A DNA stretch of 64,000 nucleotides from Nocardioides jejuensis (GTDB taxonomy: Bacteria; Actinomycetota; Actinomycetes; Propionibacteriales; Nocardioidaceae), in NCBI RefSeq assembly GCF_004337475.1, contig NZ_SJZJ01000012.1, positions 1-64,000 of the forward strand, written 5' to 3'. Below, piece after piece: positions 17,929-26,867 of this stretch (position 1 is its first letter; every line of letters begins with the position of its first letter). A program made the position numbers and the translations under genes. The notes beneath the pieces are model-generated. The model was not told where the DNA came from. It saw only the letters and a program-made list of their open reading frames with translations, and made no database searches.

Positions 17929-20373
17929 GTGACCGAGTGGCAGAAGTCCGCCTGCATCCTGTGTGAGTGCAACTGCGGCATCGAGGTGCAGGTCGAGGAC
18001 CGCGCGCTGATCAAGATCCGCGGCGACAAGTCGCATCCCGGCTCCGAGGGCTACACCTGCGAGAAGCCGCTGCGCCTCGACCGCTACCAGAACGGCACGG
18101 AGCGACTCACCTCTCCCCTGCGCCGGCGTCCGGACGGCACCTACGAGGAGATCGACTGGGACACCGCGATCACCGAGATCGCCGGTCGACTCGCGGCGAT
18201 CCGTGACGAGCACGGCGGCGACAAGATCTTCTTCTACGGCGGTGGCGGCCAGGGCAACCACCTGGGCGCGACGTACGGCCAGTCGCTGCAGGCCGCGCTC
18301 GGCGCGAAGTACAAGTCGAATGCGCTCGCCCAGGAGAAGACCGGCGAGATGTACGTCGACGGCCGGCTCTACGGCGGCCACACCAAGGGCGACTTCGAGC
18401 ACGCCGAAGTCGTGGTGTTCATCGGCAAGAACCCCTGGCAGTCCCACTCGTTCCCGCGGACCCGGCCGGTCCTCAAGGAGATGGCCGCCGACCCCGGCCG
18501 TTGCATGATCGTGCTCGACCCGCGGCGCAGCGAGACCGCCGCGATGGCGGACATCCACCTCCAGGTGAAGCCGGGCACCGACGCCTGGTGCATCGCCGCG
18601 ATGGTCGGCGTCCTGGTCCAGGAGGACCTGGTCGACCACGACTTCATCGACCACCACACGACCGGCGCACTGCCGGTGCTGGCGGCCTTCGCGGACGTCG
18701 ACATCACCGACTACGCCGCGCGCTGCGGCGTACCGGAAGAGCTGATCCGGACCGCGGCACGACGCATCGCCGCCGCCGAGAGCGCGTGCACGTACGAGGA
18801 CCTCGGCATCCAGCAGGCGCCGCACAGCACGCTCAACTCCTACATGCAGAAGATGCTCTGGATCCTGACCGGCAACTTCGCCAAGCGGGGCGGGATGTTC
18901 CTGCACTCGACCTTCGCCCCGATCGCCGGCGCAGCACCCGGCAGCGGCGGCGGCAGCCGGCGACCGAAGTCGCCAATCCAGCGCGGGCTCGCGGGTCTCC
19001 AGACGGCGGCAGTCGACGGCGTGGGCGCCGCGGCGATCCGGGTGCCGGCGTTCCTGCCGGACGCGGTCGCGACGCCCCTCGCCAGCCGCCTGCGCGGTCC
19101 GGTCGCGGCCGTCGCCAACGGCCCGGCGCCGAAGGCGGGTCCGCCGCGCTCCCCCGCCGCCGATCGTCGTACGCCGGTCACCGGCGCGCGCATCGTGGCC
19201 GGACTGGTGCCCTGCAACTCGATCGCAGACGAGTGCCTGGGCGACCACCCCGACCGGTTCCGCGCCCTGTGGCTCGACAGCACCAATCCCGCGCACTCGC
19301 TGGCCGACTCGGAGTCGTTCCGGCAGGCGATGCGTGCGGTCGACCTGAGCGTCGTCATCGACATCGCGATGACCGAGACCGCACGGCTGGCCGACTACGT
19401 GCTGCCCGCCGCGAGCCAGTTCGAGAAGTGGGAGTGCACGTTCTTCAACGTCGACTTCCCCAAGAACGTCTTCCACCTCCGGCGCCCGAGCATGGAGCCA
19501 CTCACCGGCACGCTGCCGGAGCCGGAGATCTACGCGCGCCTGCTGCGCGAGCTCGGCGCGGTCGACGAGTCGGTGCTCGCTCCCCTGCGTCGCGCCGCGC
19601 ACAAGGGGCGCACCCAGTTCGCGATCGCCTTCTTCGCCGCTGTCGCGGTCAACCCGAAGCTGATGGGCCTGGCCGGCTACGTGCTGCACGAGACCCTCGG
19701 CGAGGTCCTTCCCGAGGGCGCGCGCGGCACGGCGTCACTGTGGGGCGTGAGCCAGCTCTGCACGATGGCCAACCCCGCGTCGACGGCGCGGGCAGGCTTC
19801 ACCGGTGAGGGCTTCGCGCCCGGCAACGCGCTCTTCGAGCGGATCCTGACCGGCGAGGCCGTCGCCTTCACCGTCGACGACTACGGCGACGCGTGGAGCT
19901 ACACGCGTCGGCCCGATCAGCGCTTCACCCTCGAGGTCCCCGAGCTCCTCGAGCACCTGCGGGCGCTGAAGAGCGCAGAGAGCTCGTGGACCACCGACGA
20001 GTTCCCGATGGTGCTCTCGGCCGGCGAACGCCGCGCGTTCACCGCCAACACGATCATCCGCGATCCTTCCTGGCGTCGTCGCGATGCCCAGGGGGCGCTC
20101 CGCATCGGCACCGAGGACGCCGCGACGTACGGCGTGGAGACCGGCGACTCGCTGCGGATCGTCACCGAGAAGGGCGCCGCCGTGGCCGTTGTCGAGGTGA
20201 CCGACCAGATGCAGGCGGGCCACATCTCGCTGCCCAACGGGCTCGGCGTCCAGCACGCCGACGGCACGCCCGGCGTGGCGCCCAACGAGCTCACTTCCCT
20301 GCACCACAAGGACTTCCTCGCCGGGACCCCGTGGCACAAGTACGTCCCCGCTCGCCTGGAGCCGGTCGGATGA
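17929..20373 (+). CDS. molybdopterin-dependent oxidoreductase
   Basis: The 814-residue protein belongs to the formate-dehydrogenase/nitrate-reductase (DMSO reductase) superfamily with bis-MGD molybdenum or tungsten. An N-terminal 4Fe-4S site is visible as C9-x2-C12-x3-C16-x27-C44, followed by the LTSPLRRRPDGTYEEIDWDTAI segment and the binding domains. The C-terminal molydopterin-binding beta barrel spans about residues 690-800. No signal peptide is seen, so it is cytoplasmic. The substrate is unknown, and the residue ligating Mo is not evident to me. A proline/alanine-rich insertion (about residues 340-420) is unusual for the family. The GTG start has AGGAG 6 nt upstream. The TetR gene overlaps its stop. 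Confidence 0.85.
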   Translation: MTEWQKSACILCECNCGIEVQVEDRALIKIRGDKSHPGSEGYTCEKPLRLDRYQNGTERLTSPLRRRPDGTYEEIDWDTAITEIAGRLAAIRDEHGGDKIFFYGGGGQGNHLGATYGQSLQAALGAKYKSNALAQEKTGEMYVDGRLYGGHTKGDFEHAEVVVFIGKNPWQSHSFPRTRPVLKEMAADPGRCMIVLDPRRSETAAMADIHLQVKPGTDAWCIAAMVGVLVQEDLVDHDFIDHHTTGALPVLAAFADVDITDYAARCGVPEELIRTAARRIAAAESACTYEDLGIQQAPHSTLNSYMQKMLWILTGNFAKRGGMFLHSTFAPIAGAAPGSGGGSRRPKSPIQRGLAGLQTAAVDGVGAAAIRVPAFLPDAVATPLASRLRGPVAAVANGPAPKAGPPRSPAADRRTPVTGARIVAGLVPCNSIADECLGDHPDRFRALWLDSTNPAHSLADSESFRQAMRAVDLSVVIDIAMTETARLADYVLPAASQFEKWECTFFNVDFPKNVFHLRRPSMEPLTGTLPEPEIYARLLRELGAVDESVLAPLRRAAHKGRTQFAIAFFAAVAVNPKLMGLAGYVLHETLGEVLPEGARGTASLWGVSQLCTMANPASTARAGFTGEGFAPGNALFERILTGEAVAFTVDDYGDAWSYTRRPDQRFTLEVPELLEHLRALKSAESSWTTDEFPMVLSAGERRAFTANTIIRDPSWRRRDAQGALRIGTEDAATYGVETGDSLRIVTEKGAAVAVVEVTDQMQAGHISLPNGLGVQHADGTPGVAPNELTSLHHKDFLAGTPWHKYVPARLEPVG

Positions 20374-20921
20374 GCACGCGCGACGCGATGATCACGAGTG
20401 CAGCGGCGCTGTTTCGCGAGCGCGGGGTGGCGGCGACATCGTTGCGCGACGTCGTCGATCACGCCAGGGCTCCACGCGGCTCGATCTACCACCACTTCCC
20501 CGGCGGGAAGGCCGAGCTGGCGGAGGCCGCCACCGGCATGGCCGGGAGCTTCATCGAGGGCCTCCTGACCGACCTCCTGGCGAACGGCGAGCCCGCTGCC
20601 GCCATCACGAAGTTCGTCGACTACTGGAAGCAGGCCCTGACCCGGCAGGACTTCGTCGACGGCTGCCCGGTGGCCGCGGCCGCCGTCTCCTCGGACGAGA
20701 CCGCTGCGGCACGGGACCGGGCCGGTCGGGCGTTCACCCGCTGGCAGGACCAGGTCGCAGCGGCGCTCATCGCGCGCGGCCTGGCACCGGACGCCGCCGC
20801 CGACCGCGCCGGCCTGGCCGTTGCCGCCATCGAGGGCGCACTCATCGTTGCCCGGGCCCAGCGGAGCACGGAGCCCCTCGACCGCGTGGCGCGCCAGCTC
20901 CAGGGGCTTCTGGCCGGCTGA
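20370..20921 (+). CDS. TetR/AcrR family regulator (LmrA/YxaF type)
   Basis: The 183-residue protein has the N-terminal TetR helix-turn-helix (MITSAAALFRERGVAATSLRDVVDHARAPRGSIYHHFPGGKAEL) and a C-terminal ligand domain with the DGCPVAAAAVSSDE motif typical of the LmrA/YxaF group. It overlaps the oxidoreductase stop codon (ATGA), so the two are co-translated. It probably represses its own operon by binding the dyads at 17862-17903, and a small inducer, perhaps an oxidoreductase substrate, would relieve this. That circuit is inference from position. Confidence 0.88.
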   Translation: MSTRDAMITSAAALFRERGVAATSLRDVVDHARAPRGSIYHHFPGGKAELAEAATGMAGSFIEGLLTDLLANGEPAAAITKFVDYWKQALTRQDFVDGCPVAAAAVSSDETAAARDRAGRAFTRWQDQVAAALIARGLAPDAAADRAGLAVAAIEGALIVARAQRSTEPLDRVARQLQGLLAG

Positions 20922-20940
20922 GCATCCCGACGACGCGCGC

Positions 20941-22176
20941 CTACCAGGCTGCGCGCCTCCGGGCGTGGGTACGCGGCGCGCTCACGGTCAGGGCCGCGAT
21001 CACGGTCGTCGCCGGCATGGCCAGCACCAGGCCGATGCTGGACGCCAGGGTCATGACGCACTCCTCGCCGAACTGCTCGGTGAGCAACATGTCCGCGAGT
21101 GAACGGTCGTAGAGAGCGACGAAGAGCAGGGTGGTCAGCGCCGTGCCGGCGTACACGAAGACGATCGTGTAGATCGCCGAGGCGATGTGGTCCCGACCGA
21201 TGCGCATCGCGCTGTTGAAGAGCTCCCGGCGCCCCATCGTGACCGAGGCCGCCCGCAGCTCCCACACGGCCGAGGACTGCGTGATCGTCACGTCGTTGAG
21301 CACGCCGAGACCGGCGATGATGATCGCCGCCACCATCAGGCCGCGGAAGTCCAGGTCGCCGGCGAAGGTGCGCACGGGATCGACCGCTTCCGCGCCCAGC
21401 CCGCTGAGGTGGGTGAAACCGACGGCCTGTCCGGCCAGCACCGCGGTGATCGCGAGCCCCACGAGGGTGCCGGCGAGCGCCGTGCTCGTGCGGACCGAGA
21501 CGCCGTGAGCGGCGTACAGGACGACGAACATGATCGCGCCCGCGGCGGTCAGCGCCACCGGCACGGGTGCGTGGCCCTCGAGCAGCGCAGGCACCATCCA
21601 GAACCAGGTCACGGCGCCGGCGATGCCCAGGCCGAGCAGCGCGAGCAGTCCGCGCCTGCGCGCGACCAGCAGCACCACCAGGGCGAAGCCGGCGGCCAGC
21701 AGGCCGACGGGCATCTCGCGCTTGGTGCCGAAGTACGAGTACACCGGCTTTCCCTCGGCACCTGGCACACGGGCGAGGGTGACCCTGTCCCCCGCGGCCA
21801 GGCCGGAACGGGTCGCGCCCGGATCGCCGGGTACGTCGATCGTGGTCCCGTCGCCGAGGCGGACGGTCAGGCCGTCACAGCCGGCGGGCATCGTCGGCAT
21901 GGACGACGGGTCGGCGTTCGGGTCGACGACGGGGCACGGCACATGGGTGCGGACCACTGTCGCGGTCGGATAGGTGGCACCAGCGACGGAGTACTGGGCG
22001 TACGGGCGGTCGCCATCGGGCCACAGCTGCACCAGACCGACGACCGTGGCCAGCGCCGCGAGGATCAGACTGACCAGGAGGACGCGACGAGGAACGGCAG
22101 CGGTGACGACGCCGGCGTAGACGGCCGGATCGTGGGAGTGCCCGTGGGAGTGCCCGTGCGTGTGTCCTTCGCCCAT
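20941..22176 (-). CDS. YibE/F family membrane protein with His-rich N-terminus
   Basis: The 411-residue protein starts with a histidine-rich segment (GEGHTHGHSHGHSH) and has a first membrane helix (VLLVSLILAALATVVGLVQL), an extracytoplasmic domain of about 120 residues with two cysteines, and then about seven membrane helices matching the YibE/F family. The function of YibE/F proteins is not known. The histidines suggest metal binding. The gene is divergent from znuA, its start 82 bp away, and the shared gap holds the Zur-type palindrome, so zinc control of this gene is possible. Confidence 0.8.
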   Translation of the reverse strand: MGEGHTHGHSHGHSHDPAVYAGVVTAAVPRRVLLVSLILAALATVVGLVQLWPDGDRPYAQYSVAGATYPTATVVRTHVPCPVVDPNADPSSMPTMPAGCDGLTVRLGDGTTIDVPGDPGATRSGLAAGDRVTLARVPGAEGKPVYSYFGTKREMPVGLLAAGFALVVLLVARRRGLLALLGLGIAGAVTWFWMVPALLEGHAPVPVALTAAGAIMFVVLYAAHGVSVRTSTALAGTLVGLAITAVLAGQAVGFTHLSGLGAEAVDPVRTFAGDLDFRGLMVAAIIIAGLGVLNDVTITQSSAVWELRAASVTMGRRELFNSAMRIGRDHIASAIYTIVFVYAGTALTTLLFVALYDRSLADMLLTEQFGEECVMTLASSIGLVLAMPATTVIAALTVSAPRTHARRRAAW

Positions 22177-22221
22177 GCGAGGAAGGATGACAGATCAGGC
22201 GCAACGCCCGACTCCGCTCAG

Positions 22222-22258
22222 TTGACAATCATTCTCAATCGATTGAGAATGATTGTCA
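22222..22258 (+). promoter_or_regulatory. znu promoter inside a 36-bp perfect palindrome (Zur operator)
   Basis: Positions 22223-22258 are a perfect 36-bp palindrome centred at 22240/22241. Each half carries a TGANAATNATTNTCA-like element, the Zur/Fur box pattern. TTGACA (22222-22227) and GAGAAT (22245-22250) are 17 nt apart within it, and the znuA ATG at 22258 sits 7 nt after the -10 box. The Zur protein is encoded by the fourth gene of the operon. Confidence 0.88.
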
Positions 22259-23187
22259 TGTTCTCCTTCGTGCTCCGACTTCGTCCCCTCGCCGCCGCCG
22301 CGATCGTCGCTGCCGCCGGCCTCTCCGCCTGCGGTCCCGCGTCCAGCGCGGGCGGAGACCCGAAGATCGTGGCCGCGTTCTACCCCCTCCAGTACGTCGC
22401 GGAGCGGGTCGCCGGACCGGGCACGACGGTCGAGAACCTGACGCAGCCGGGCAAGGAGCCGCACGACCTGGAGCTCTCCGTGCGCCAGGTCGCCGACGTG
22501 AACGACGCCGACCTCCTGGTCTACGAGCGGGGCTTCCAGGCGGCGGTCGACGCCGCCGTCGACACCCGCTCGGGCGCGAAGGTGGATGCGGCAGCCGTCG
22601 CCGGGCTCCAGCCGGTGACTCCGCACCCGGAGCTCGCCGGCACCACGAGCGGCGAGGACGAGGGCAGCCTCGACCCCCACTTCTGGCAGGACCCCACGAA
22701 GCTCGCCAAGGTCGCCGACGCCATCGCGACGGAGCTCGCCTCTTCCGACCCCGACCACGCAGCCGACTACCGGAAGCGTGCCGCAGGCGTACGCCGCGAC
22801 CTCGACGCGCTCGACAAGGCGTACGCCCAGGGTCTCCGCACCTGCGCGCGCACCACCGTGGTCGTCAGCCACGACGCCTTCGAGTACCTCGGTCGCTACG
22901 GGATCAAGGTCGAGCCGATCTCGGGCCTCTCCCCCGAAGCCGAGCCGACTGCCGCCGACCTGGCCGCGCTGCAGAAGCTGATCCGCAAGGACGGGATCAC
23001 GACCGTCTTCTCCGAGACCCTGGTCAGCAAGGCGATGGCCGAGTCGCTCGCGCGCGACATGGGCATCCGGAGCGAGGTGCTCGATCCCCTCGAAGGCCTG
23101 ACCGCGCAGGCGCAGAAGAACGGTGGCGACTACCTTTCTGTCATGCGCTCGAACCTCGCCGCCCTCCAGAAGGCCAACGGCTGTTGA
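22258..23187 (+). CDS. znuA: zinc ABC transporter substrate-binding lipoprotein
   Basis: ZnuA captures zinc outside the membrane and delivers it to ZnuB. The 309-residue protein has a signal peptide with lipobox LSAC, and the cluster A-I fold. Metal-ligand histidines are visible in KEPHDLELS, SLDPHFWQDP and VSHDAFEYLG, with an acidic residue in the FSETLVSKAMAES segment. The usual His-rich loop is replaced by TPHPELAGTTSGEDEGS. The ATG at 22258 is preferred over the ATG at 22249 because the latter lies within the -10 box; the message would be leaderless. First gene of znuACB-zur. Confidence 0.93.
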   Translation: MFSFVLRLRPLAAAAIVAAAGLSACGPASSAGGDPKIVAAFYPLQYVAERVAGPGTTVENLTQPGKEPHDLELSVRQVADVNDADLLVYERGFQAAVDAAVDTRSGAKVDAAAVAGLQPVTPHPELAGTTSGEDEGSLDPHFWQDPTKLAKVADAIATELASSDPDHAADYRKRAAGVRRDLDALDKAYAQGLRTCARTTVVVSHDAFEYLGRYGIKVEPISGLSPEAEPTAADLAALQKLIRKDGITTVFSETLVSKAMAESLARDMGIRSEVLDPLEGLTAQAQKNGGDYLSVMRSNLAALQKANGC

Positions 23188-23993
23188 GCACCGTCATCGA
23201 GGCCCGCGGACTCTCCGTCAGCATCGGCGGGCGGCCCGTGCTGCGCGGGATCGACGTGGCGATCAGCGACGGCGAGTTCGTCGCGCTGATGGGCGCCAAC
23301 GGCTCCGGCAAGTCCACGCTTGTCCGGGCGCTGACCGGCCTGCGGCCCCTCATCACCGGCGAGGTCCGCCTCTTCGGTGTGCCCCTGGGGCGGTTCCGCG
23401 ACCGGCAACGCCTGGGCTTCGTACCCCAGCGCCCGAGCGCCGCGGGCGGCGTACCTGCGTCGGTGTGGGAGGTGGTGTCCTCCGGTCGCCTCACGCGACG
23501 GCCGTTCCTGCGCCCCCTGCGGAGCATCGACCGCGCCGCGATCCGTAACGCTCTCGAGATCGTGGGCCTCGAGGACCGTGCTGGCGACGGCGTGGCGACC
23601 CTCTCCGGCGGACAGCAGCAACGGGTGCTCATTGCCCGCGCGCTCGCCGGAGAGCCCGAGCTCCTCTTCCTGGACGAACCGACCGCTGGCGTCGACCTGG
23701 CCAACCAGGTCGCCCTGGCCGAGGCCCTGCGACAGCTCAAGGACAAGGGCGCGACGATCGTGCTCGTCGCCCACGAGCTGGGGCCGCTCGCCCCGCTCGT
23801 CGACCGCGCGATCGTCTTGCGGGACGGCCGCGTGGCCTATGACGGCCCGCCTCTCGGCGACCACGCAGTCCCGGAGACGCTCGGCGGCGAGCCGCACACA
23901 CACCACCATGGCCACGAGCTCCTGCAGGCGCGGCGGCAGCACGCACCCCAGGTCACCTCTCCCCTCGACAGCCGCCCGGAGGAGGGCCGATGA
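23184..23993 (+). CDS. znuC: zinc ABC transporter ATP-binding protein
   Basis: The 269-residue ATPase has Walker A GANGSGKST, the Q loop FVPQRPSAAGG, signature SGGQQQR, Walker B LLFLDEPTAGVD and switch histidine VLVAHELG. It drives zinc uptake through ZnuB. Translation probably begins at TTG, overlapping the znuA stop by 4 nt (TTGA); this coupling fixes the start. The C-terminus holds a histidine cluster (PHTHHHGHELL) that could bind zinc in the cytoplasm. Confidence 0.94.
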   Translation: MSTVIEARGLSVSIGGRPVLRGIDVAISDGEFVALMGANGSGKSTLVRALTGLRPLITGEVRLFGVPLGRFRDRQRLGFVPQRPSAAGGVPASVWEVVSSGRLTRRPFLRPLRSIDRAAIRNALEIVGLEDRAGDGVATLSGGQQQRVLIARALAGEPELLFLDEPTAGVDLANQVALAEALRQLKDKGATIVLVAHELGPLAPLVDRAIVLRDGRVAYDGPPLGDHAVPETLGGEPHTHHHGHELLQARRQHAPQVTSPLDSRPEEGR

Positions 23994-24997
23994 CCGAGCT
24001 CCTCGGGATCCTGACCTACCCGTTCATGATCCGTGCCCTGATCGCCGCCGTCGTCACCGGCCTCGCGGCTCCGGCTGTGGGGACCTACCTCGTCCAGAAG
24101 CGCCTGTCCCTGATGGGTGACGGCATCGGTCACTGCGCGGTCACGGGCGTGGCGATCGGTCTCCTGACCCACACGTCGCCGACCTGGTCCGCCGTCGTGG
24201 TCGCCGTGCTGGCCGCCGTGGCCATCGAGCTGATCCGCGAGCGCGGCAACACCAATGGGGACCTGGCCCTCGCCCTCCTCTTCTACGGCGGCATCGCGGG
24301 CGGCGTGATGATCACCGGCATCGCGGGCCAGAGCGCCCAGACCCTCCAGTCGTACCTGTTCGGATCGCTGCTCACGATCGCGCCGAGCGACGTGGTCGTG
24401 ACCGTGGCGCTGGCGCTCACCGTGCTCGTCGCCTGCCTCGGGCTCGGGCCGCAGCTCTTCGCGGTGTCCCAGGACGCCGAGTTCGCGCGCGTCGCCGGCA
24501 TCCGGGTCCGGTTCTACAACGTCCTGATCGCCGTCCTGGCTGCCGTGACCGTCACGGTCGCGATGCGTACGGTCGGCCTGCTCCTGGTGTCGGCGCTCAT
24601 GGTGGTGCCGGTCGCGACCGCGCAGCAGGTGACCCGCACCTTCCGCACGACGCTCGCGGCCGCCATGGGCCTCGGTCTGGTGGCCTCTGTCGGCGGCCTC
24701 GTCGCCGCAGCATGGCTCTCGTTCGCGGCTGACGTCGCGCCGGGTCCGGCGATCGTGATGCTCGCGCTCGCCTGCTTCGTGGTCTCGTGGCCCCTCGGCG
24801 CCTGGCGGCGACACCGCCAGCGTCTGCGCGAGCCCTTCGCCGCACTGGAGCCGCTGGGCCACGACGTCACGGATGCGCATCCGCACACCCATGGCGACGA
24901 CTGCGGCCACCCGGCCGTCCCGCATGGCGACCACGTCGACTACATCCACGACGGGCACCGGCACGCACCACACGGAGAGCACTATGACGAGCACTGA
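23990..24997 (+). CDS. znuB: zinc ABC transporter permease with His-rich tail
   Basis: The 335-residue protein has about eight membrane helices of the ABC-3 permease family (residues about 10-265), the channel for zinc import. A hydrophilic C-terminal tail of about 60 residues is very rich in histidine and acid residues (for example HPHTHGDDCGHPAVPHGDH) and probably faces the cytoplasm. The start overlaps the znuC stop (ATGA), and the end overlaps the zur start by 14 nt. The tail is longer than in many ZnuB proteins and may hold or sense zinc. Confidence 0.93.
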   Translation: MTELLGILTYPFMIRALIAAVVTGLAAPAVGTYLVQKRLSLMGDGIGHCAVTGVAIGLLTHTSPTWSAVVVAVLAAVAIELIRERGNTNGDLALALLFYGGIAGGVMITGIAGQSAQTLQSYLFGSLLTIAPSDVVVTVALALTVLVACLGLGPQLFAVSQDAEFARVAGIRVRFYNVLIAVLAAVTVTVAMRTVGLLLVSALMVVPVATAQQVTRTFRTTLAAAMGLGLVASVGGLVAAAWLSFAADVAPGPAIVMLALACFVVSWPLGAWRRHRQRLREPFAALEPLGHDVTDAHPHTHGDDCGHPAVPHGDHVDYIHDGHRHAPHGEHYDEH

Positions 24998-25415
24998 CGC
25001 CCCCCACGCGCACGGGCGCGAGGCAACGACTCCCCCCGTCCGGCCGACGAAGCAGCGGCGTGCCGTCGCGGAGGCGCTGGCCAGCTTCGGCGACTTCCGC
25101 AGCGCCCAGGAGATCCACGGCTCGCTCACCGAGCGCGGCGAGAAGGTCGGGCTGGCGACCGTCTACCGCACCCTCCAGCTGCTCAGCGATTCCGGCGAGG
25201 TCGACATGCTCCGCACCGAGGAGGGTGAGGCGATCTACCGTCGTTGCTCGGCGACCCACCACCATCACCTCGTCTGCCGCCAGTGCGGCGCCACGGTCGA
25301 GGTGGAGGGCCCGGCGGTCGAGCGGTGGACCCGCGCGATCGCCGCCGAGCACGGCTACGCCGACATCGCGCACACGCTGGAGCTCTTCGGCACCTGCCGC
25401 TCCTGCGCGGTCTGA
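24984..25415 (+). CDS. zur: zinc uptake regulator, Fur family
   Basis: The 143-residue protein has the Fur winged helix (residues about 20-90, RPTKQRRAVAEALASFGDF... then GLATVYRTLQLLSDSGEVD) and a dimerisation domain with metal sites: HHHHLVCRQCG and the final CRSC give the structural zinc Cys4 site. Zinc-loaded Zur represses uptake genes by binding palindromes such as that at 22223-22258. The ATG at 24984 is chosen as it begins right after a GGAGAG and overlaps znuB; a longer version reads through the znuB tail in another frame. The operon therefore encodes its own repressor. Confidence 0.93.
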   Translation: MTSTDAPHAHGREATTPPVRPTKQRRAVAEALASFGDFRSAQEIHGSLTERGEKVGLATVYRTLQLLSDSGEVDMLRTEEGEAIYRRCSATHHHHLVCRQCGATVEVEGPAVERWTRAIAAEHGYADIAHTLELFGTCRSCAV

Positions 25416-25418
25416 GGC

Positions 25419-26231
25419 CTACTCGGCGACCGCCTCGCCGACCACGTTGGCCCCCACCTCATTGGGCTGGGCTCCGCCGTAACGACGGTCGCGGCGCGCG
25501 TACTGGTCGCACGCGGCCCACAGGTGACGCCGGTCGACATCGGGCCAGAGCACGTCGGTGAAGACGAACTCCGAGTACGCCGACTGCCAGGTCAGGAAGT
25601 TCGAGAGGCGCTGCTCCCCCGACGTACGCCAGATCAGGTCGGCGTCGGGGAACTCCGGCACGTAGAGGTGCTGGGCGATCGTCTTCTCGTCGATCTTCTC
25701 GGGGTTGATCTTGCCCGCAGCAGCCAGGCGCGCGATCGCCTTGGTCGCGTCGACCAGCTCGGGACGGCCGCCGTAGTTGATGCACATCGTGAGGGTGAGG
25801 ACGTCGTTGTCCTTCGTCATCTCCTCGGCGACGCGGAGCTCCTTGAGCACGGACTTCCACAGGCGCGGTGCGCGGCCGGCCCAGCGCACGCGGACGCCGA
25901 GGGCGTTCATCTCGTCGCGCCGCCGGCGTACGACGTCGCGGTTGAAGCCCATGAGGTAGCGCACCTCGTCGGGCGAGCGCGACCAGTTCTCCGTCGAGAA
26001 CGCATAGACCGTGACGGCCTTGATGCCGAGCTCGATCGCGCCCTCCATCACGTCGAAGAGCGCGAACTCGCCCTGCGCGTGGCCGGCGTTGCGCGGCAGG
26101 CCGCGCTCCTTGGCCCAGCGGCCGTTGCCGTCCATCACGATGGCCACGTGCTCGGGCACCAGGTCGGCCGGGATCGGCGGCGGCTTCACCCCGGAGACGT
26201 GCGGCTGGGGCGTGGCAAAACGGCGGGTCAC
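25419..26231 (-). CDS. uppS: isoprenyl transferase (undecaprenyl diphosphate synthase type)
   Basis: This cis-prenyltransferase elongates prenyl diphosphates to the lipid carrier used for cell-wall synthesis. The 270-residue protein shows all key motifs: HVAIVMDGNGRWA, STENWSRS, CINYGGRPE and the RTSGEQRLSNF motif, with the C-terminal FTDVLWPD and RRDRRYGG. Start GTG at 26231 (VTRRFATP) was chosen for length and because the extension upstream is not conserved-looking. It converges on zur with only 3 bp between the stop codons. Confidence 0.93.
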   Translation of the reverse strand: MTRRFATPQPHVSGVKPPPIPADLVPEHVAIVMDGNGRWAKERGLPRNAGHAQGEFALFDVMEGAIELGIKAVTVYAFSTENWSRSPDEVRYLMGFNRDVVRRRRDEMNALGVRVRWAGRAPRLWKSVLKELRVAEEMTKDNDVLTLTMCINYGGRPELVDATKAIARLAAAGKINPEKIDEKTIAQHLYVPEFPDADLIWRTSGEQRLSNFLTWQSAYSEFVFTDVLWPDVDRRHLWAACDQYARRDRRYGGAQPNEVGANVVGEAVAE

Positions 26232-26352
26232 AGGCCACACCCTAGAGGTCGGACCATCTTCACCATCCGACACGCGAATCATTTGATTCCCGAGTAACTT
26301 TGGTCGTGCACACTGTGACCAAACCGTGACCTTCGCACTGCAAAGAGGACCC

Positions 26353-26865
26353 GTGGAGCCGAAGACCCCCAACGACGTGATCGAGCAGCAGCTCACCAAG
26401 GTGATGCGCCGCAGCAACGCGATCCACGTCAGCACTGCCAGTGGCGAAGTCGCCCTCGAGCGTTCCAGCTACGGCATCCTCTGCCTCCTGGCCGACGAGG
26501 GACCGCAGCGCCTGGGCGCCATCGCCTCGGCGTTCCACCTGGACCCGTCGACGGTCACGCGTCAGGCGCAGGCTGTCGTGCGCCTCGGTCTCGCCGCCAA
26601 GAAGACCGACCCGGGCGACCGGCGCGCGACCCTCCTCAGCCTCTCCGACTTCGGCGAGCGCTCGATCAAGGAGGCGCGCGACTTCCGCCGCCAGGCGCTC
26701 GACCTGCTGCTCGCCGAGTGGTCGCCCGCTGACGTCGCCGAGTTCGGCCGCCTGCTGTCGCTCTTCAACGAGACCATCGACCACTGGGACAACGGTGCCG
26801 TCCCGGCCGAGATCACCAACCACCACCTCGCCGCGCCCGCGCCGGACGGCGAGCCCGAGGTCTGA
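26353..26865 (+). CDS. MarR family transcriptional regulator
   Basis: The 170-residue protein has the MarR winged helix: the dimerisation helix at the start (DVIEQQLTKVMRRSNAIHV), helix-turn-helix RLGAIASAFHLDPSTVTRQAQAVVRLGLAAKK, and the wing with DPGDRRATLLSLSDFG. The GTG at 26353 is preferred since AGAGGA lies 5 nt upstream. Targets are unknown. It is divergent from uppS by 121 bp and may control itself. No ligand residues can be named. Confidence 0.88.
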   Translation: MEPKTPNDVIEQQLTKVMRRSNAIHVSTASGEVALERSSYGILCLLADEGPQRLGAIASAFHLDPSTVTRQAQAVVRLGLAAKKTDPGDRRATLLSLSDFGERSIKEARDFRRQALDLLLAEWSPADVAEFGRLLSLFNETIDHWDNGAVPAEITNHHLAAPAPDGEPEV

Positions 26866-26867
26866 CC

